A stretch of DNA of 64,000 nt, from the NCBI RefSeq assembly GCF_001577835.2, contig NC_029543.1, positions 310,001-374,000 on the forward strand, written 5' to 3'. The translations under genes were made by a program, and so were the position numbers. Of this stretch, positions 19,045 to 31,099 are shown piece after piece (positions within the stretch are counted from its first letter, which is position 1; each line of letters starts with the position of its first letter). The notes under the pieces are model-generated. The model made no database searches and was not told where the DNA came from. It saw nothing but the letters and a program-made list of their open reading frames with translations. The DNA comes from Coturnix japonica. Taxonomy: Eukaryota; Chordata; Aves; Galliformes; Phasianidae.

Positions 19045-21000
19045 GGCTCACAGCGCTGCTTGGAGACCCCCCCACCCCACTGTCTCCCTGCAGCTGTGCA
19101 GGCACGCGGTGAGTCCCCCCAGCGCCCACCACCCCCCGCCCTGCGCCCGCTGCTGCCGCGCTTCTGATCTGCGCCTGAAACCGATTCTCCCCGGGCAGGC
19201 AGCGGCTCCGTCCCCTCCCGGCTCCGTGATGTGCCAGAACATTCGCTCTGCTCATTAAACGTTCTGCGGGGCTCTGCCCTACTTTCCCCGGAGGATCCTT
19301 CAGCTGGATGAAGGATTAGCGGCGCTCCGGCACCGCGTGGCAGCCGGGATGGGAGAGAAGGGAGGGAGAAAGCTTTGTGCACGTTGTCATCTTCCTACAG
19401 AGATGCTGGGGGTGTCAGCTCAGCCCCCAACACCCCCAACCCACCAACACCACAAGCAGGCGGGGGAGGCTTCTCACGGGCTGCTCTTCCCTGATGTAAG
19501 TGCTAATAAATGTATGGGAGCCGTGGGAACAGGCAGAGCCGGGCTAACAGCTCCCATCAGAGGTGGGACCCAGCTCCTGCTGGCCGAACATTATTCTCTT
19601 TATGAACACTGCTCTGAAAAAGGGATGAGATACGGAGAGTGTTGCAAACACACGCTGCAGCCCAGTGCTGTGTGTAGGCACCTCCGTTGCATAAGAAGCG
19701 ATGGAAGCATCTGGGGAGGAAAGAAATGGATTCACAGATGCAGGCTGTAGGAAAGATGCTGCCTCAACACCTCCCCAGGGGTCACACGAGGGGCTCCTCT
19801 CTGACAGATGGAGGTTTCTGGAGAAACAGAGAGAAAATCTTTCTTCTCGCCCTTGCTTTGCAGTCTCAGCGCTCACATACAGCTACGAAGCATCGGCCTT
19901 TTAACCTGCACAGAAGGGGTCTTTAACAACCAGGCTTTGCTGGATTGTGTTGTTGCTTTGTCCCGTTGATGTTCACATATCCCCACGTACTGCAGTGTGT
20001 GGCCCCACTGGTGATGCCCACAGCACTGCAGGGCACCGGGCAACCAATAGTGAGCAGAGAACGGCACCGGGAGAGCTGCCCTGGGGTGGAAGGTGCAGAA
20101 CCCCCCGGGGAGGGGAATGGTCCCATGCTGAGCTCCCTATGGCAGAGGGTCTCTCGCCCCGGATGGGTGATGTGTGGAAGAAGAGAGCTTTCTTTTCCCA
20201 CCACCCGAGAAGGGCCACTGTAAATATGGAGGAGTGATGGCAGTGCTTTGTGTCTGCATTGCTAACGCTGACTGCATCGCCACGACCCTCCCTGTCCACC
20301 CCCGGAGCTCCCAGTTCCCAGCCCGGCTCCAGCCCGTCCTCGGCCGCCGTTTCTCCCGCTGTCACTGGAGGGAGCTGCCTCTCCTTCATCCGGAGCCGCG
20401 ATGTGAGCGGTGATGGATGCGGTCACACGCGCGTGTGGCACGAGGGGATGCGCTGGGGGTGTGTGAGGAGGGGGCTGAGGGCCCAGGTTTGTCGGGCCGG
20501 GGGCTGAGGGCTCCTTTAACCCCCCTCCCAAACTGGACTTAAATACCTTGTGCAACTGCGCTCGGGGCTGCCATTAACCCCGTGGTTTTCTCCAGGGCTG
20601 GAGCAGGAGCAGGCAGGCCAGGCGTGCAGGTGTTTGTACAGCTGCTCCCAGGCACTTTCCAGCCGTGCTGGCTCTTGTCCCTCATTCCTGGATCTGTGGG
20701 ATCGGTGGGTTTTTGTTGTTTTGCTGTTGCTTTCTGCTCTGCAGTTGGATATCTGTAGTCAGATGGAGACGTTGCTGCTTTGTCTGCCCCCAGCAGCAGC
20801 CTGGATCTGTGTCTGGGAAGTCTGAAGCTCCTGCTGGATCCCCAGATCCCATAAGCTGCCTATGGGATATTGCCAGACATGTATGGCACAAACAGCTACA
20901 AGGCTGTTATTAGCTGGGGCAGCTCCTGGTCAGGTCTGCCTTTATCTGCAAAGCACCTGAATGCGGAGCCCTGGCACAGCAATGCCCTGCCATGCACACA
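19045..21000. other. Intergenic spacer, RAB11B promoter to ANGPTL4 3' end
   Basis: I see no convincing exon here. The reading frames are short and lack recognisable domains or paired splice sites. Confidence 0.5.
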
Positions 21001-21028
21001 ACACAAACAGGGCACCTACAGGCTTCTT

Positions 21029-21034
21029 TTTATT
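21029..21034 (-). terminator. Candidate ANGPTL4 poly(A) signal (AATAAA)
   Basis: On the minus strand, AATAAA lies about 1.4 kb past the ANGPTL4 stop. A second hexamer at 21809-21804, nearer the stop, could give a shorter 3' UTR. I cannot choose between them from sequence alone. Confidence 0.5.
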
Positions 21035-21805
21035 AAAAGACATTTTCAGAAAAGATATTTCAGTACAAAACAAAACGAGGTTTAAAATACACAAAGTACA
21101 GCTGCTGCTTCCCAGCGCCGACGCTGATAAATTACACCACATTGACACTGCATTTAAATACGGAAACAAATTAAAACCAGAAACTCATCAAAAAGATCCA
21201 ACGTCCTACAAACGTATTTACAATATTTAGCAGCTAGGAGCTCTAGCACGGCAGTCAATATGACTTCAATAGGGCAGGATGCTTGGGAAGCCCCAAGACG
21301 GCAGCTTGGCCCGTAACAGCTTTTGGGGGATCTGCTTCACCCACCAGCCCAGGGCAGAACTGCACCCAGCCAGGCAGGGCAGCTCTTGCAGGGCAGCCCC
21401 GACGTCCCCTGGCCTTCAGGGTGTGTTTCAGGCTCTGCAAAGGATGGGGGCTTTTTCTTGGAGAAGGCATTGCTCCATGCTGGGAGAGGAGCAGACAGCT
21501 GGCAGCAGGACAGTGGCTGCCCATGGCTGGGTGCTGCTCCATGCGTGTGCTGTCCCAGAGCACGTCCCACAGCTGAGCTCCAGGCTTAGCCATGACTCAG
21601 CCCCCAGCACCCCCCCACACACACACACAAACAGCCGCCTGCATCATCTCGCTCATCACTTCCCAGAGCTGTGAGCATTTTTCCCAGCTCCCAATGAATT
21701 CCAGCCACCTTTCAAGCTTTGGGGGTAGGAAAACTGAGGGAGCTCGAGGTGCCCTTCTCCCAGAGGAGCCCCACATCCTCCCAGTGACACCCATATGCCC
21801 CTGTT

Positions 21806-21872
21806 TATTGCAGGGGAGTTGGACTGGATGGCACTCAGAGGTCCCTTCCTCCTCTAAGGATTCTATATTCCC
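21806..21872 (+). mobile_element. CR1 LINE 3'-end fragment
   Basis: The plus strand matches the conserved CR1 tail: GTTGGACTGGATGGC, then GAGGTCCCTTCCTCC, then a decayed ATTCTATATTC in place of the usual ATTCTATGATTC. It lies inside the putative ANGPTL4 3' UTR, antisense to the gene. Confidence 0.65.
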
Positions 21873-22440
21873 ATTGGGTTGGAGTCACCAGAGCAGGGCT
21901 GCGAGGCAGAAATGAGATGGAGCTGCCAAGGCTCCCACCTTATGGGGCTACAAAGTGGGGGAAGAGGGCTGGGGTCACTCACAGGGTGTGCATACGGTCA
22001 CGTGTGGGGACAACACTGAGAGGTGGGACACGTTGAGGCTCAGGACCCAACGGGGCGCAGGGCAGTGAAAGAACTTCTCATGCCTCCCTTCACCCCAGCC
22101 CAGCAAAACCAGCACGGAAGTGTTCAGACAGACAGGGCAGAAAGCACCAGAAAGCTGCAGTAACCACTGCAGGGCTCAAGGCGGGCGGGCAGACCCCCGG
22201 CATGCTCTGGAGGTCCATCTCCTGCTTTGGAAACCCCCATCTGGGGGGGCTTCAGCGACATGGAGCTGCTTTACTCGAGTGAAGAGCTGCACTGTGCCGC
22301 CTGCCCGCTACAGGGCTGCCAGCCAAGAGAAACAGTCCTCGGGGGTCTCTGCAGGGAGGGCGGGTTTGTTGTCTGTAAACACCAACTGCTGGAGCTCACA
22401 TCCGCGCTCCGCAGGGAAGGTCGAGTCTGAGACGGCAGCG

Positions 22441-25400
22441 TTAGGGCTCTGCTTCCAGCGCCGCGGGTTGGATTTTCATGGCGGTTGATTTCAGAGGGTA
22501 ATATCTGCCCTTCCAAGTCTTCCAGAAGATGCCCTGCTTGCGCTCGTGCCTCTGGCGCGGGATGGAGCGGAAATACTTCCCGTTGAGGTTGGCGTGGCCG
22601 CAGGTGCTGAACCACCATCCGCCTGCAATGCAGAGCAGGGTTTAACACACTGCGCTGTTACAGAAGCAAACCCACCCTGCAGGCAGCAGCTGCTGCCCAC
22701 ATTTCCCCCATGCTCTGCAGCTCTGGGAGCTCACGGGGCCTTGTGCAGCCCTGAGGAACACCAGGCACTGGACATCTCGGTACGGATCCAGGCAAGGTGA
22801 CAGTCAAAGCTGTCAAGGGGTCAAGACCTGAACCACGACCCCTTCATGGTTTCAGCATCCCCCCCTGTATCCTACATGGCTCCTCCCGAGGACCCTCCTG
22901 CAGCAATCTCAGGATGCTGGAAGCATCAAAGGGCTGAATCCATCCATGGCAGCCCAACCACAGCCACCTCCAAGGGCAGGAGGGAAACTGATGATCACTG
23001 TGGTCCTTTTCAGCCCAGGCCATTCTATGATTCTATGATCTCTTGGAGGGGGAAGAGCCCACACTGACCTGAGAGGTGCTTGGCACAGTTTGTGTCCGCT
23101 TTGAGATCATGGTCACGATCCCGAGTGGAGAAGGGCAGCTGCCTGAAGTCCCCAATGGCATTTTCCAGTTCTCCAGACAGAGGTCCCAGCAGGTTGAGGG
23201 TGTAGGCTGTGCTCTCCCCGCCGAGGCTGAACTCGAACTGAATCTCCTGGGAGTTTCCCTCCCAGTCTTCCAGCTCAATCAAGAGGTTGTACCTTCCCTC
23301 CTGGACCAGGTGATGGATCTTCTCCAAGCCCAGCCAGAAGTCACCTGAAACACAGAACATTGCCTTGGTCTCAGGGACACAGTGATGTGGTGCAGAGCAG
23401 ACAAATGAACAGGCTGCTGGGACAGCCCAGACCCTGCAGCATTTGAGTCTCCATCTGCATGTGTGGGACCAGTCAGAGAAACAAAAGGCACTGGGGGTGC
23501 CAGCAGCGTCCCCCCGTCCTCACTCCAGCACTGCTCTGGTACATGGGAGTTGTGCAGGAGGAGGTGAGGGGGAATTAATTGTCCTAAGTTATCAATGTCC
23601 TGTGCTAAGAAGGCAGATGCCACCATCCACCTACCATGAAGGTCTCCAAAGCCATTCTTATAGGCATCCCAAAGCTGGTCAAAGTCCACAGAGCCGTCTG
23701 TACGCCTCTGGATCACCGTCCAGCCACCTTCTGCAGGGGGAGAAGACACATTTCAGGGCTACTGTTGACAAGAGCAGCCTGCAAAGCACCATGAGATGCA
23801 CAGCATCTCCTCTGCTGTACCTGCAGTCATGTCACAGTAGACTTTGAAGGGCTGAGACCCCGACGGCTGCACCTGGAAGACGCCGCTGCTTTGCTGCCCG
23901 GCCAGGAAGAGCTGCTGGCAGTCCTGTGGGAGCTCTGCGGGAAGAAGGGGGAAGTGTTTGAGAGGTCGCCCCACACCCAGAGCACAGATGCTGCTCCTGC
24001 TGCGGCCCCACACGCGCAGCTCGACAGGAACCGCACACATCAGCACTGGCTGCAGGCTGAGATGACTCCCCGGCTCTGCGGCACTTTGAACCCCAGTGAC
24101 CCAATATCTTCCCACTTCTCCAAAGGCAGCTCCTCGGGCTCCCGTCCAAGAGGAGCCAGGCACAGGGCCAGGCTGCAGTGACCCATGGTGCACAGAGCAC
24201 TTCCCGGCGGGACAGACACCCACTGTGCTTCCAGCACCCTGCAGGGATGGGCCACGAGGCAACCGCCTGCAGGAGCAAAGCTTCACCTCCCCCCCACGGC
24301 TCCGGGCTTCCACTTCTCCTTCTGCCTCCCGGGGACTTTGACCCAGCTGCCAGCAAAGCACCGTTACAACAGCACCGACAAAGTCCATCGGGAACCACCG
24401 CCCGCAGCGCCCAGGGTGGGGAAAAAAGACAGAATCAAAAAGCAGCCCTGTTACAAAACCAGCCGAAAGGCTGCAGGATGTGTGGGGACTTCAGCCTCTG
24501 GGCCGCGGGGTGCCAGCACGTCAAGGGGCTCTTTGTCTGCAGGGACAGGTGCCCCCGGCCCCATCACCCCAACACAAAGCTGCTCTGTTCCCCGGGCAGC
24601 TCTGGGTGTGGGGTGGCTGCGGGCGGCTCACAGCTGCCGCCAGGGTGACCCCACACAGGGGGGTGGTGAGACCCCAACACTGGCCCAGCCCTCACTGTGA
24701 GCCCCCGTGGCACTGGGGTCCCCCACAGTAGCAGCCCCCAAAGTCTGGGAAGGGAGGGAGGCTTTTCTGCACGGACACTGGGCTGCATCCGGAGCCAGAG
24801 GGGGGAACAGGGTATTTGGGCTTCAGGAAGGAGGGGGAAGGGAGGACAGTGCCTGCAGGGCATCACTCCGGCCCCCTCCTCTATGGGAGGCTGGAGTCAG
24901 AACTGGAGGAAAGGTCAGCAGTTGGGGGGGGGGGGGGGGATGGCAATGTGACACCGGCTGCCACCTCTCACCCACTTCCCCCCTCCTCATCCCCCTGCTG
25001 TCAACTTTCCTCCCCTTGGATGCCCCCCCCTCCATGCACACCACTGCAGCCCAGCCCTGGGAAGCACCTCCCAGCCCCCATCACTGCTCTGCATGCGGAC
25101 CCCCACGTTCCTGCAGGCCCACTCATGGGCTCCAGCACTTCCTGCAGCATCCCTTGTGACCCCCCCACAGACACCAACACAGCACTGGGTGCCACCAAGG
25201 CCACAGCAAGCATTGTGCACAGAGCATCACAGAGCATCACGGCACACAAAGCACCCGGCATCGCTCTGCTTGCTTTCTAGCTAATAAAAGCAGCCAGAGG
25301 GGGCTCAGGGGAAGGAGGGAAGGAGCCCCCTGGGTGATGCCCAGCAACACCAGCTCGTGTAGATGCAGCAGCTCCTCACCTCCTCTCAGCAGTGATGGAG

Positions 25401-28400
25401 CCCAGCAGATGCTCAGGTACCATGTGGTCCCCGTGGTTGTTCCCTCCCCCCCCTGCGCCCCCATTGAGTTCTGGCCAAACACTGCACTCTGTCTCTTTCC
25501 TTCTCCTGGCGCAACGGGGACTTTTTTGAGCAGCTGAATGAAATGCAGCTGCTTGAACAGCCTCAGCTCAACCTTTGTTTGAGGAACACACTCGTCAGCT
25601 CCAGTTTGCGTTGCACACCCGCGTGGCAGTGGCAAAACAAGAAGACCTCCTGGCTGCTCCGTGTGTTTTCCTTTCCCTCCCTCTTCATTCAGCCAAACGA
25701 GACTCCCAACCAGCACAGCTCGCTGGAGCAGCCCCAGGCACGGCACCCGATGCACCCAGCAGATCTCCAGGCACACGGAGGTCACCAACCCAATGGATAA
25801 ACACGGAGCTGTCTGCAGGCAGGGTGTGACCCCCCACCCCCCGCCCAGGCTGTCTGCACCTCCTGCCCCTCACCCGCCCCAACCCCATTATTTTGGAGTC
25901 CCAGCGCCATGGGGATGTGGGGTTTTACCCTTCCCCTACTGGGCCGGCTGCCAGAGCGCGCAGCCTCTGCCTAAAGACGTGATCCTCTTTCTGCAAGTGA
26001 TTAAACCTTTCGCTCTCCAGGCTGCTTCAAACCTTCAACTTTCACATGCTTGGCGCGCTGCCATCCCCGGCCCCAAAAAAAAACCTGGTGTTTGCTGGAT
26101 GTGAATGAAAGGGTCCTTTTGAAAGCGCTGCTGGTGGAGCTCATTGCTGCTCCCCAACGCCGGGCAGGGAGCAGCCGCAGCACAAGGAGAAGCGCTATTG
26201 CAAACCCCCCGGGCAGGGGCACGGGGCCGGCCTGCCGGGTATCGCCTGCTTCAGGGCTTGCCAGAAAACTCGACCCAGCTTGGAAATGAAAGGAAGCCAA
26301 TTTGTTTTCTGACAGCGATATCAACAACAGGGATTAGATGAGCACAGAGGAGCGGAGGGCTCAGCAGGGCAGGGAGGAAGCACTGATGGATGGAGGGATG
26401 CCCAGCGCGCTGGGGATGCTGATGGGAGCTGGAGGGCGCACGGTGCTGAGCTCACAGCCTCCCCTTGCAGTGTCCCCACGGGCTGTGGGTCCTCTCTGTG
26501 CCCCGCAGCGTTACCGCACCCAGCAGAGAACTGGCAGCAGCATCTCCTGAGCCTGACAGCAGTAGCTGGCAAAGCCACCACCTCACACTGCACCTTCGGC
26601 ACAACCAGACCTGAGAGCAGGGCAGGAAACACTGCCAAGGGTGAGTCACAAAGCAGAGCTGGGAGACAAACCTCCAGCTCATCGGTGGAGCGAGGAAAGC
26701 AGCACACAGCCCTGCTGCAGCTGGACAGCCCTGCAGAGCCGGATGGAAGGTGCTGGGAGCATCGCATCGCTCCTCTCCTTATCTGCCCAGGCTCCTTGTT
26801 TTGCTCTCGCAGTGCTGAGGCGCTCCAGTGACAGCTCTGTGCCGCACACACCAATCCCCTTGTGCTTTCCCCTGTGCTAAGCCCTAGGCAGGATTCCCTG
26901 TGGATTCTCGCCCTTTGGCTCAGGCTGGACATCCCCAGACAGCTGCACAGATGCTTCCCCAGCGCCGCGACTGAGCTGACACAACAGCAGAGCAGCTGCT
27001 CCCGAGCAGTGACCTCTGCAGGACCGCTGCCTCCCAGCTGCAGCACAATGGGGACCGCACAGAAACACCGCGTGGTGCTGCTCCTCCGAGCCCCCAGCAG
27101 GAGGATGCACCCAGCACAGCAGGGTAGGTTTGGATATGACACTGCCCTGCATGTTTGCCAGGGCTGTGAGCCTCCAGCTCCCCTGCTCCCAGGTGTCTGC
27201 ATTGCTCTCTGAGCAATTCAAGCTGAGGCACTTGTCATTTCTATCTATGAGACCCAAACGTGAGCAGAGGGAGAGGGATGTGCACAGACCTCACCGCCCC
27301 ATCATAGTCCTGGGCACCCTCCAGCTGCTCCCCTGCAGCCCAGGGGCAGTTGACAGCAGGGGAACAGAAGCCGACTCCAGGAGCAGAAACAAGTAACTGC
27401 TCTCAGGGCCCCTTGGCTTCCCACTGCATTCTTAACATCAGGCAGAAAAATTCCCCTTAAACCCTTGAATTCCATCCGGACTAACACTGATCCCCAGGGC
27501 CGGGTCCTGCCCCGCTCCAGCTCTCCCCCAGCCCAGTTCTGCACACAGATCTCACACTCTGAACCGGGACAACTGAACCTTTTGTTTCTGCATGGCTGCA
27601 ACTGCTGCTGCTGCGAGGTGAAGCTGCACACATCGACACTCACCGTGCGCCAGGGCAGGCTCCACGCTCACATTATGGCTCTGGTTGGTGTGGCTGAAGC
27701 TTTTCTTTGGGTTTATCTTCCACTTCGGAGACTGCGTCTTGTTGTCCTTCAGATGCAAAGGGATCAGCAGGTTGACCTGAAAAAAGCATAATCCAGAAGC
27801 TGCAAGTCGGAACAGTTTTATCTCAGCCCATTCTCAGCGCTGCTGCCCAAGTGTTCCAGACCAGAGCTGGGCCAGGCTTGCCCAGAAAGCTCAAGGAACT
27901 GGTGGAATCTGGGGCAAGCTGTGGTTTTTCACACCCACGCTAATGAGTTTATTCTGCAGATGAACTAAATGGGCCAACACAGAGAGGTTTGGTCCCTGCT
28001 TCACATTCCCCAGTGCCAGTTCTCTGGGAGCTCCCAAATCTGTTTGGTTTGGCCTTTTTGTTTTTACTACCTCTGCACCAACACTGCGGCACAGGGACCG
28101 GGGCCATGTCCTCTGTAGGGCACTTGGAGCCTGGGCTGAGCAGCAGCGCTGCTCCTTCTGCCACTGATGCTTTGTGCCAGTTGGCTGCAAGGGACAGGAG
28201 CCCGTTGTGCTCCCAGGAGCTGTGCTGGGGCTCACCTTGCTCTGCAGGCTTTTAATCTGCAGATTCTGCTTGTCCAGCTTGTACTGCTGCTGCTTGATCT
28301 TCTGCAGGAGCTCCTCGATTCTTGAGTTCTGGGCATCCATCAGGGTCTGCAGGGGAGGAAGAGCCCAGTGAACCTCGCAGCCACAGGCTCAGCTGCTGAG

Positions 28401-29366
28401 CTGCACACACGGCACGGAGCTCCAGGGCAAGGTCCCCACGGGCAGCTCCCAGTGCCCTGGGCAGGTCGGGTCCCTCTGTGCTGCTCCCCGTGTCCCGGCA
28501 GGGCTGGTCCTATAAGTCAGTCCCCGCGTGCAGGGAGGGTCCCCAGGTCCCCACTCCCCGCGGGTGGGTGCACTCCGATGGGCTCCGGTGCTGCCACTCG
28601 GGTGGGGTCTCCTCCCATCCCCACGGGCCTCACCCCCGGGTCTCTCCCGGTGCCCCCATCGGGTCGGGTTCCATCAGCTCCGGTGTCCCCGTTCCCCTGC
28701 ATCGCTCCCACCGCCCCCGCTCGGTTCGGGTCCCTCTCCATCCCCAGGGGCCGCTCCCTCGGGCATCTCCCGTTACGCCCATCGGGTCGGGTCCCCCCGT
28801 AGCCCTCGGCGCCTCCGCTCCGCGCCCACCTGCAGCGCCCCCAGGTCCTTGGAGCTCTGGTTCTCCGCCGGCCGCGCCTGCAGCGCCTGCCGCACGCGTC
28901 CCTCCAGCTGCTCCAGCCGGCCCTGGATCTCGGCTTTGTCGGCCGCCACCTCCTCCAAGCGCTGCCGCAGCGCCTCGGAGAGGTTGAAGAGCTGCCGCCC
29001 GCGTCCCTCCAGCTCCCGCACGCTGGCCCGCAGCAGCTCGCCCTGCTCCTGCGTCTCCCGAGCCTGGCGCAGCAGCCGCCCCATGGAGCTGTTGTGGGCG
29101 CTCAGGCGGCTGCCGAGCTCCCGCATCTGCCCCTTGGTCCTGTCCACATGCTCCTTCAGGCCGTGGCCGAGCTGCAGCAGCCCGTGGGCGATCACGTTCA
29201 CCTCGTCCCAGGAGGCGAATTGCGCCCGCCGCTCTTTGCCGCCCGCCGCCGCCGCCCGCCGCTCGGTGCCGGCTCGGCCCATCCCCGGTGCGGGTCCCGG
29301 TGCGGGTCCCGCCGCCATCCCCGCCGCCGCGGCGCACAGCAGCAGCGCTGCCCCGGAGAGCTGCAT
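22441..29366 (-). CDS. ANGPTL4: ANGPTL4, angiopoietin-like 4, secreted lipoprotein lipase inhibitor (7 coding exons)
   Basis: Minus-strand coding exons are 29366-28830, 28346-28236, 27776-27644, 23934-23821, 23730-23635, 23344-23069 and 22622-22441, giving 482 aa (human 406). A hydrophobic signal peptide ([16 protein letters not shown]) is followed by an Ala/Gly/Pro-rich spacer and the lipase-inhibitory motif [17 protein letters not shown] at about residues 51-67. E55 matches human E40, the residue altered in the E40K variant. A coiled coil follows to about residue 215, then a fibrinogen-like domain from about 265 ([17 protein letters not shown]-type motifs, [15 protein letters not shown]). 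The family inhibits lipoprotein lipase and raises plasma triglyceride. Exon 3, the linker, encodes no R-X-K/R-R furin site, unlike the human RRKR. Intron 3 (23935-27643) holds candidate nuclear-receptor sites. The identification is secure; the exact extent of exon 3 is slightly less so. Confidence 0.96.
22975..23040 (+). mobile_element. CR1 LINE 3'-end fragment in ANGPTL4 intron 6
   Basis: The sequence ends TTTTCAGCCCAGGCCATTC followed by TATGATTCTATGATC, the diagnostic 3' terminus of CR1 with its repeated ATTCTATG. A more decayed part may extend left to about 22890. It ends about 30 bases from the exon 6 splice donor. Confidence 0.85.
24333..24345 (-). promoter_or_regulatory. Candidate DR1 (HNF4/PPAR-type) site in ANGPTL4 intron 3
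   Basis: The minus strand reads GGGTCAAAGTCCC, two nuclear-receptor half-sites with one-base spacing, containing the HNF4-like core CAAAGTCC. It is a motif match only. Confidence 0.35.
24905..24917 (+). promoter_or_regulatory. Candidate PPAR response element in ANGPTL4 intron 3
   Basis: The plus strand reads GGAGGAAAGGTCA: a perfect AGGTCA half-site preceded by a one-base spacer and a degenerate half-site. Mammalian ANGPTL4 is a known PPAR target with its functional element in intron 3, the same intron as here. That positional agreement is the main support. Confidence 0.4.
24924..24939. repeat. 16-base G homopolymer
   Basis: An uninterrupted run of 16 G on the plus strand, seven bases from the candidate PPAR element. 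Confidence 0.9.
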
Positions 29367-29520
29367 GACCGCCGGTCCCAGTGCGCGCCCCGCCGCCGCG
29401 CAGCCGCTTTTATCGCCGCCCGGGCGGAGAACCACGCATCGCGGCGGGGAGTGCCCGCCCCGCGCCCGCCCCGCACCGCCCTTCCCCGCCGCTTTGTTCC
29501 CTGCCCTGCGCCGAGCCCAG
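28650..29520 (-). promoter_or_regulatory. ANGPTL4 CpG-island promoter with TATA-like box
   Basis: CpG-dense sequence covers the first exon. On the minus strand GATAAAAG (hexamer at 29413-29408) lies about 42-47 bases upstream of the start codon, which implies a very short 5' UTR if it is used. It is a TATA-like rather than a perfect TATA box. Confidence 0.55.
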
Positions 29521-29524
29521 CCCC

Positions 29525-29930
29525 AGCCTCTTCCCCACTCCATCCCCATTCCCATTCTCATCCCCATTCCCACTCCTATTCCATCATCCCCAACCCCTCT
29601 TTCCCATCTCATCCCATCCCATCCCATCCCATCTCCATCCCCATTTCCAGCCCTTCCCAGTTCCCATTTCCATTTCTTACTCATCCCATTCCCATCCCTA
29701 TCTCCATCCCCATCTCTTCCCCACTGCATTCCTATTCCCAATTCCCATTCCTATTCCTATTTCCATCTTCAACCCCATTCCATCTCCACCTTCATTCTCA
29801 CTCCCCGCACACATCATCATCCCCATCCTCACTCCCACTCCCATTCCCATACCCATTCCCATCCCACCTCCATCCTCACCCCATCCCCATCCCCACTCCT
29901 TCCCACCCCATCCCACCCCCTCTGACAGTC
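29525..29930. repeat. C/T-rich CCCATT/CCATCC minisatellite upstream of ANGPTL4
   Basis: About 400 bases of degenerate CCCATT, CCATCC and CCATTCC units with almost no G on the plus strand. It begins about 110 bases upstream of the ANGPTL4 TATA-like box. A related array lies at 30955-31095. Long ORFs through it (HPHSHSHPH-like) are artefacts. Confidence 0.9.
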
Positions 29931-30954
29931 CCACCCGCACCCTGGTCTGGCTGCCCCCGTTCCCGGTGAGTTTTGCACCCCATGGAGCCCCCACCCTCAG
30001 CTGCTGCGGGTTCAGGGCAGACAAGCAGAGCTGCTCTGGTTGGAGACCGACATCCGCTCCTCTGAGAGCAGCCCACCCCCAGGGATGCCCCTCTGAGCGC
30101 TCATTCATCCCCGTCCATTCATTTGCAGACGTCTTTGACTCCGTCAGCAGCTCTTCCCTCGGGCGCTGCCTCTTCCCCGGCTTACAGGGATTTTCTGTCG
30201 TGTTGTTTTTTTTTTTAATTCTCATTATTTTCTTTATTCCTCCTGGCGCTGCAGCAACAAAACGTGCCCGCTGCCCCGTTCGGCCCCGTGTGTCACCGCG
30301 GTGGGAGCCGGGATCACGATGGGTGACAGCGCTGGGGAAGCAACCGCAGCCCTGAGTGGAACCAAGGCAGGATTCCCCTCCCCCTCAGAAATAAAAGCTA
30401 TGGAAAATCTCTTTATCTCCGTCCCGACACCTCTGGGTGTCCAGAAAGGGCAGCGCTGCGCCGCGGGGCCGGAGGTCGGAGCATCCCCAAGAGCCCTCCC
30501 AGCAGGGAAGCCCGGAGTCATTGGGCCAAACAGGGCAGCACAGCTCCGTGTGTTGGCAATTCCTCTGGGTTAATGATGTCACGGGAAATGAATCCTGTGA
30601 GTAACTCAGCTCCCTGCCCGCGTTACCCAACAACAGTTTGTCCCACATCACAGCGTGGGGAGCAGCGGGGTTGTGTGGGGTCCTGGAGCAAATATAAACC
30701 CGCTGCTTGTATGCAGTGTGTGCACTGAGAGGCAATGAGAGAAGCCCGGGCCCTTTTGGAAGCTGCATGATTAATGCATTTTACTCTGGCTGTGTTTTCC
30801 TGTTGGGACGTTGCCAGTTTGCTCCGAGAAATATGAATTTTTAACACACGAAAGCGAAAAGCTCCTCGAGCTACCTGGGAATGGGAGTGGAGTCATGGGA
30901 AGCTGCTTTCAACTTTAAGTAGAGCTTGAAATGGTGTGGCCCTACTGCTTTCAT

Positions 30955-31095
30955 CCCCACCTCTCATCCTCTTTCCAAACACCATCCCCATCCTCATCCC
31001 CATCCCTATCATCTCCCCATCTCCATCCCCACCCTCACCCCATCCTCTTTACCATCTCCATCCCCATCCTCTTTCCAATCCCCATCCCCACCTCA
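30955..31095. repeat. Second CCATCCCC-type C/T-rich repeat
   Basis: The same unit family and strand bias as the array upstream of ANGPTL4, separated from it by about 1 kb of unique sequence. Confidence 0.8.
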
Positions 31096-31099
31096 TCTT

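Noticed and set aside
28528-29925. 465-codon plus-strand open frame
   Set aside because: It is antisense to ANGPTL4 exon 1 and runs on into the C/T minisatellite. Its composition is that of the repeat (Pro/Ser/His) with no domain.
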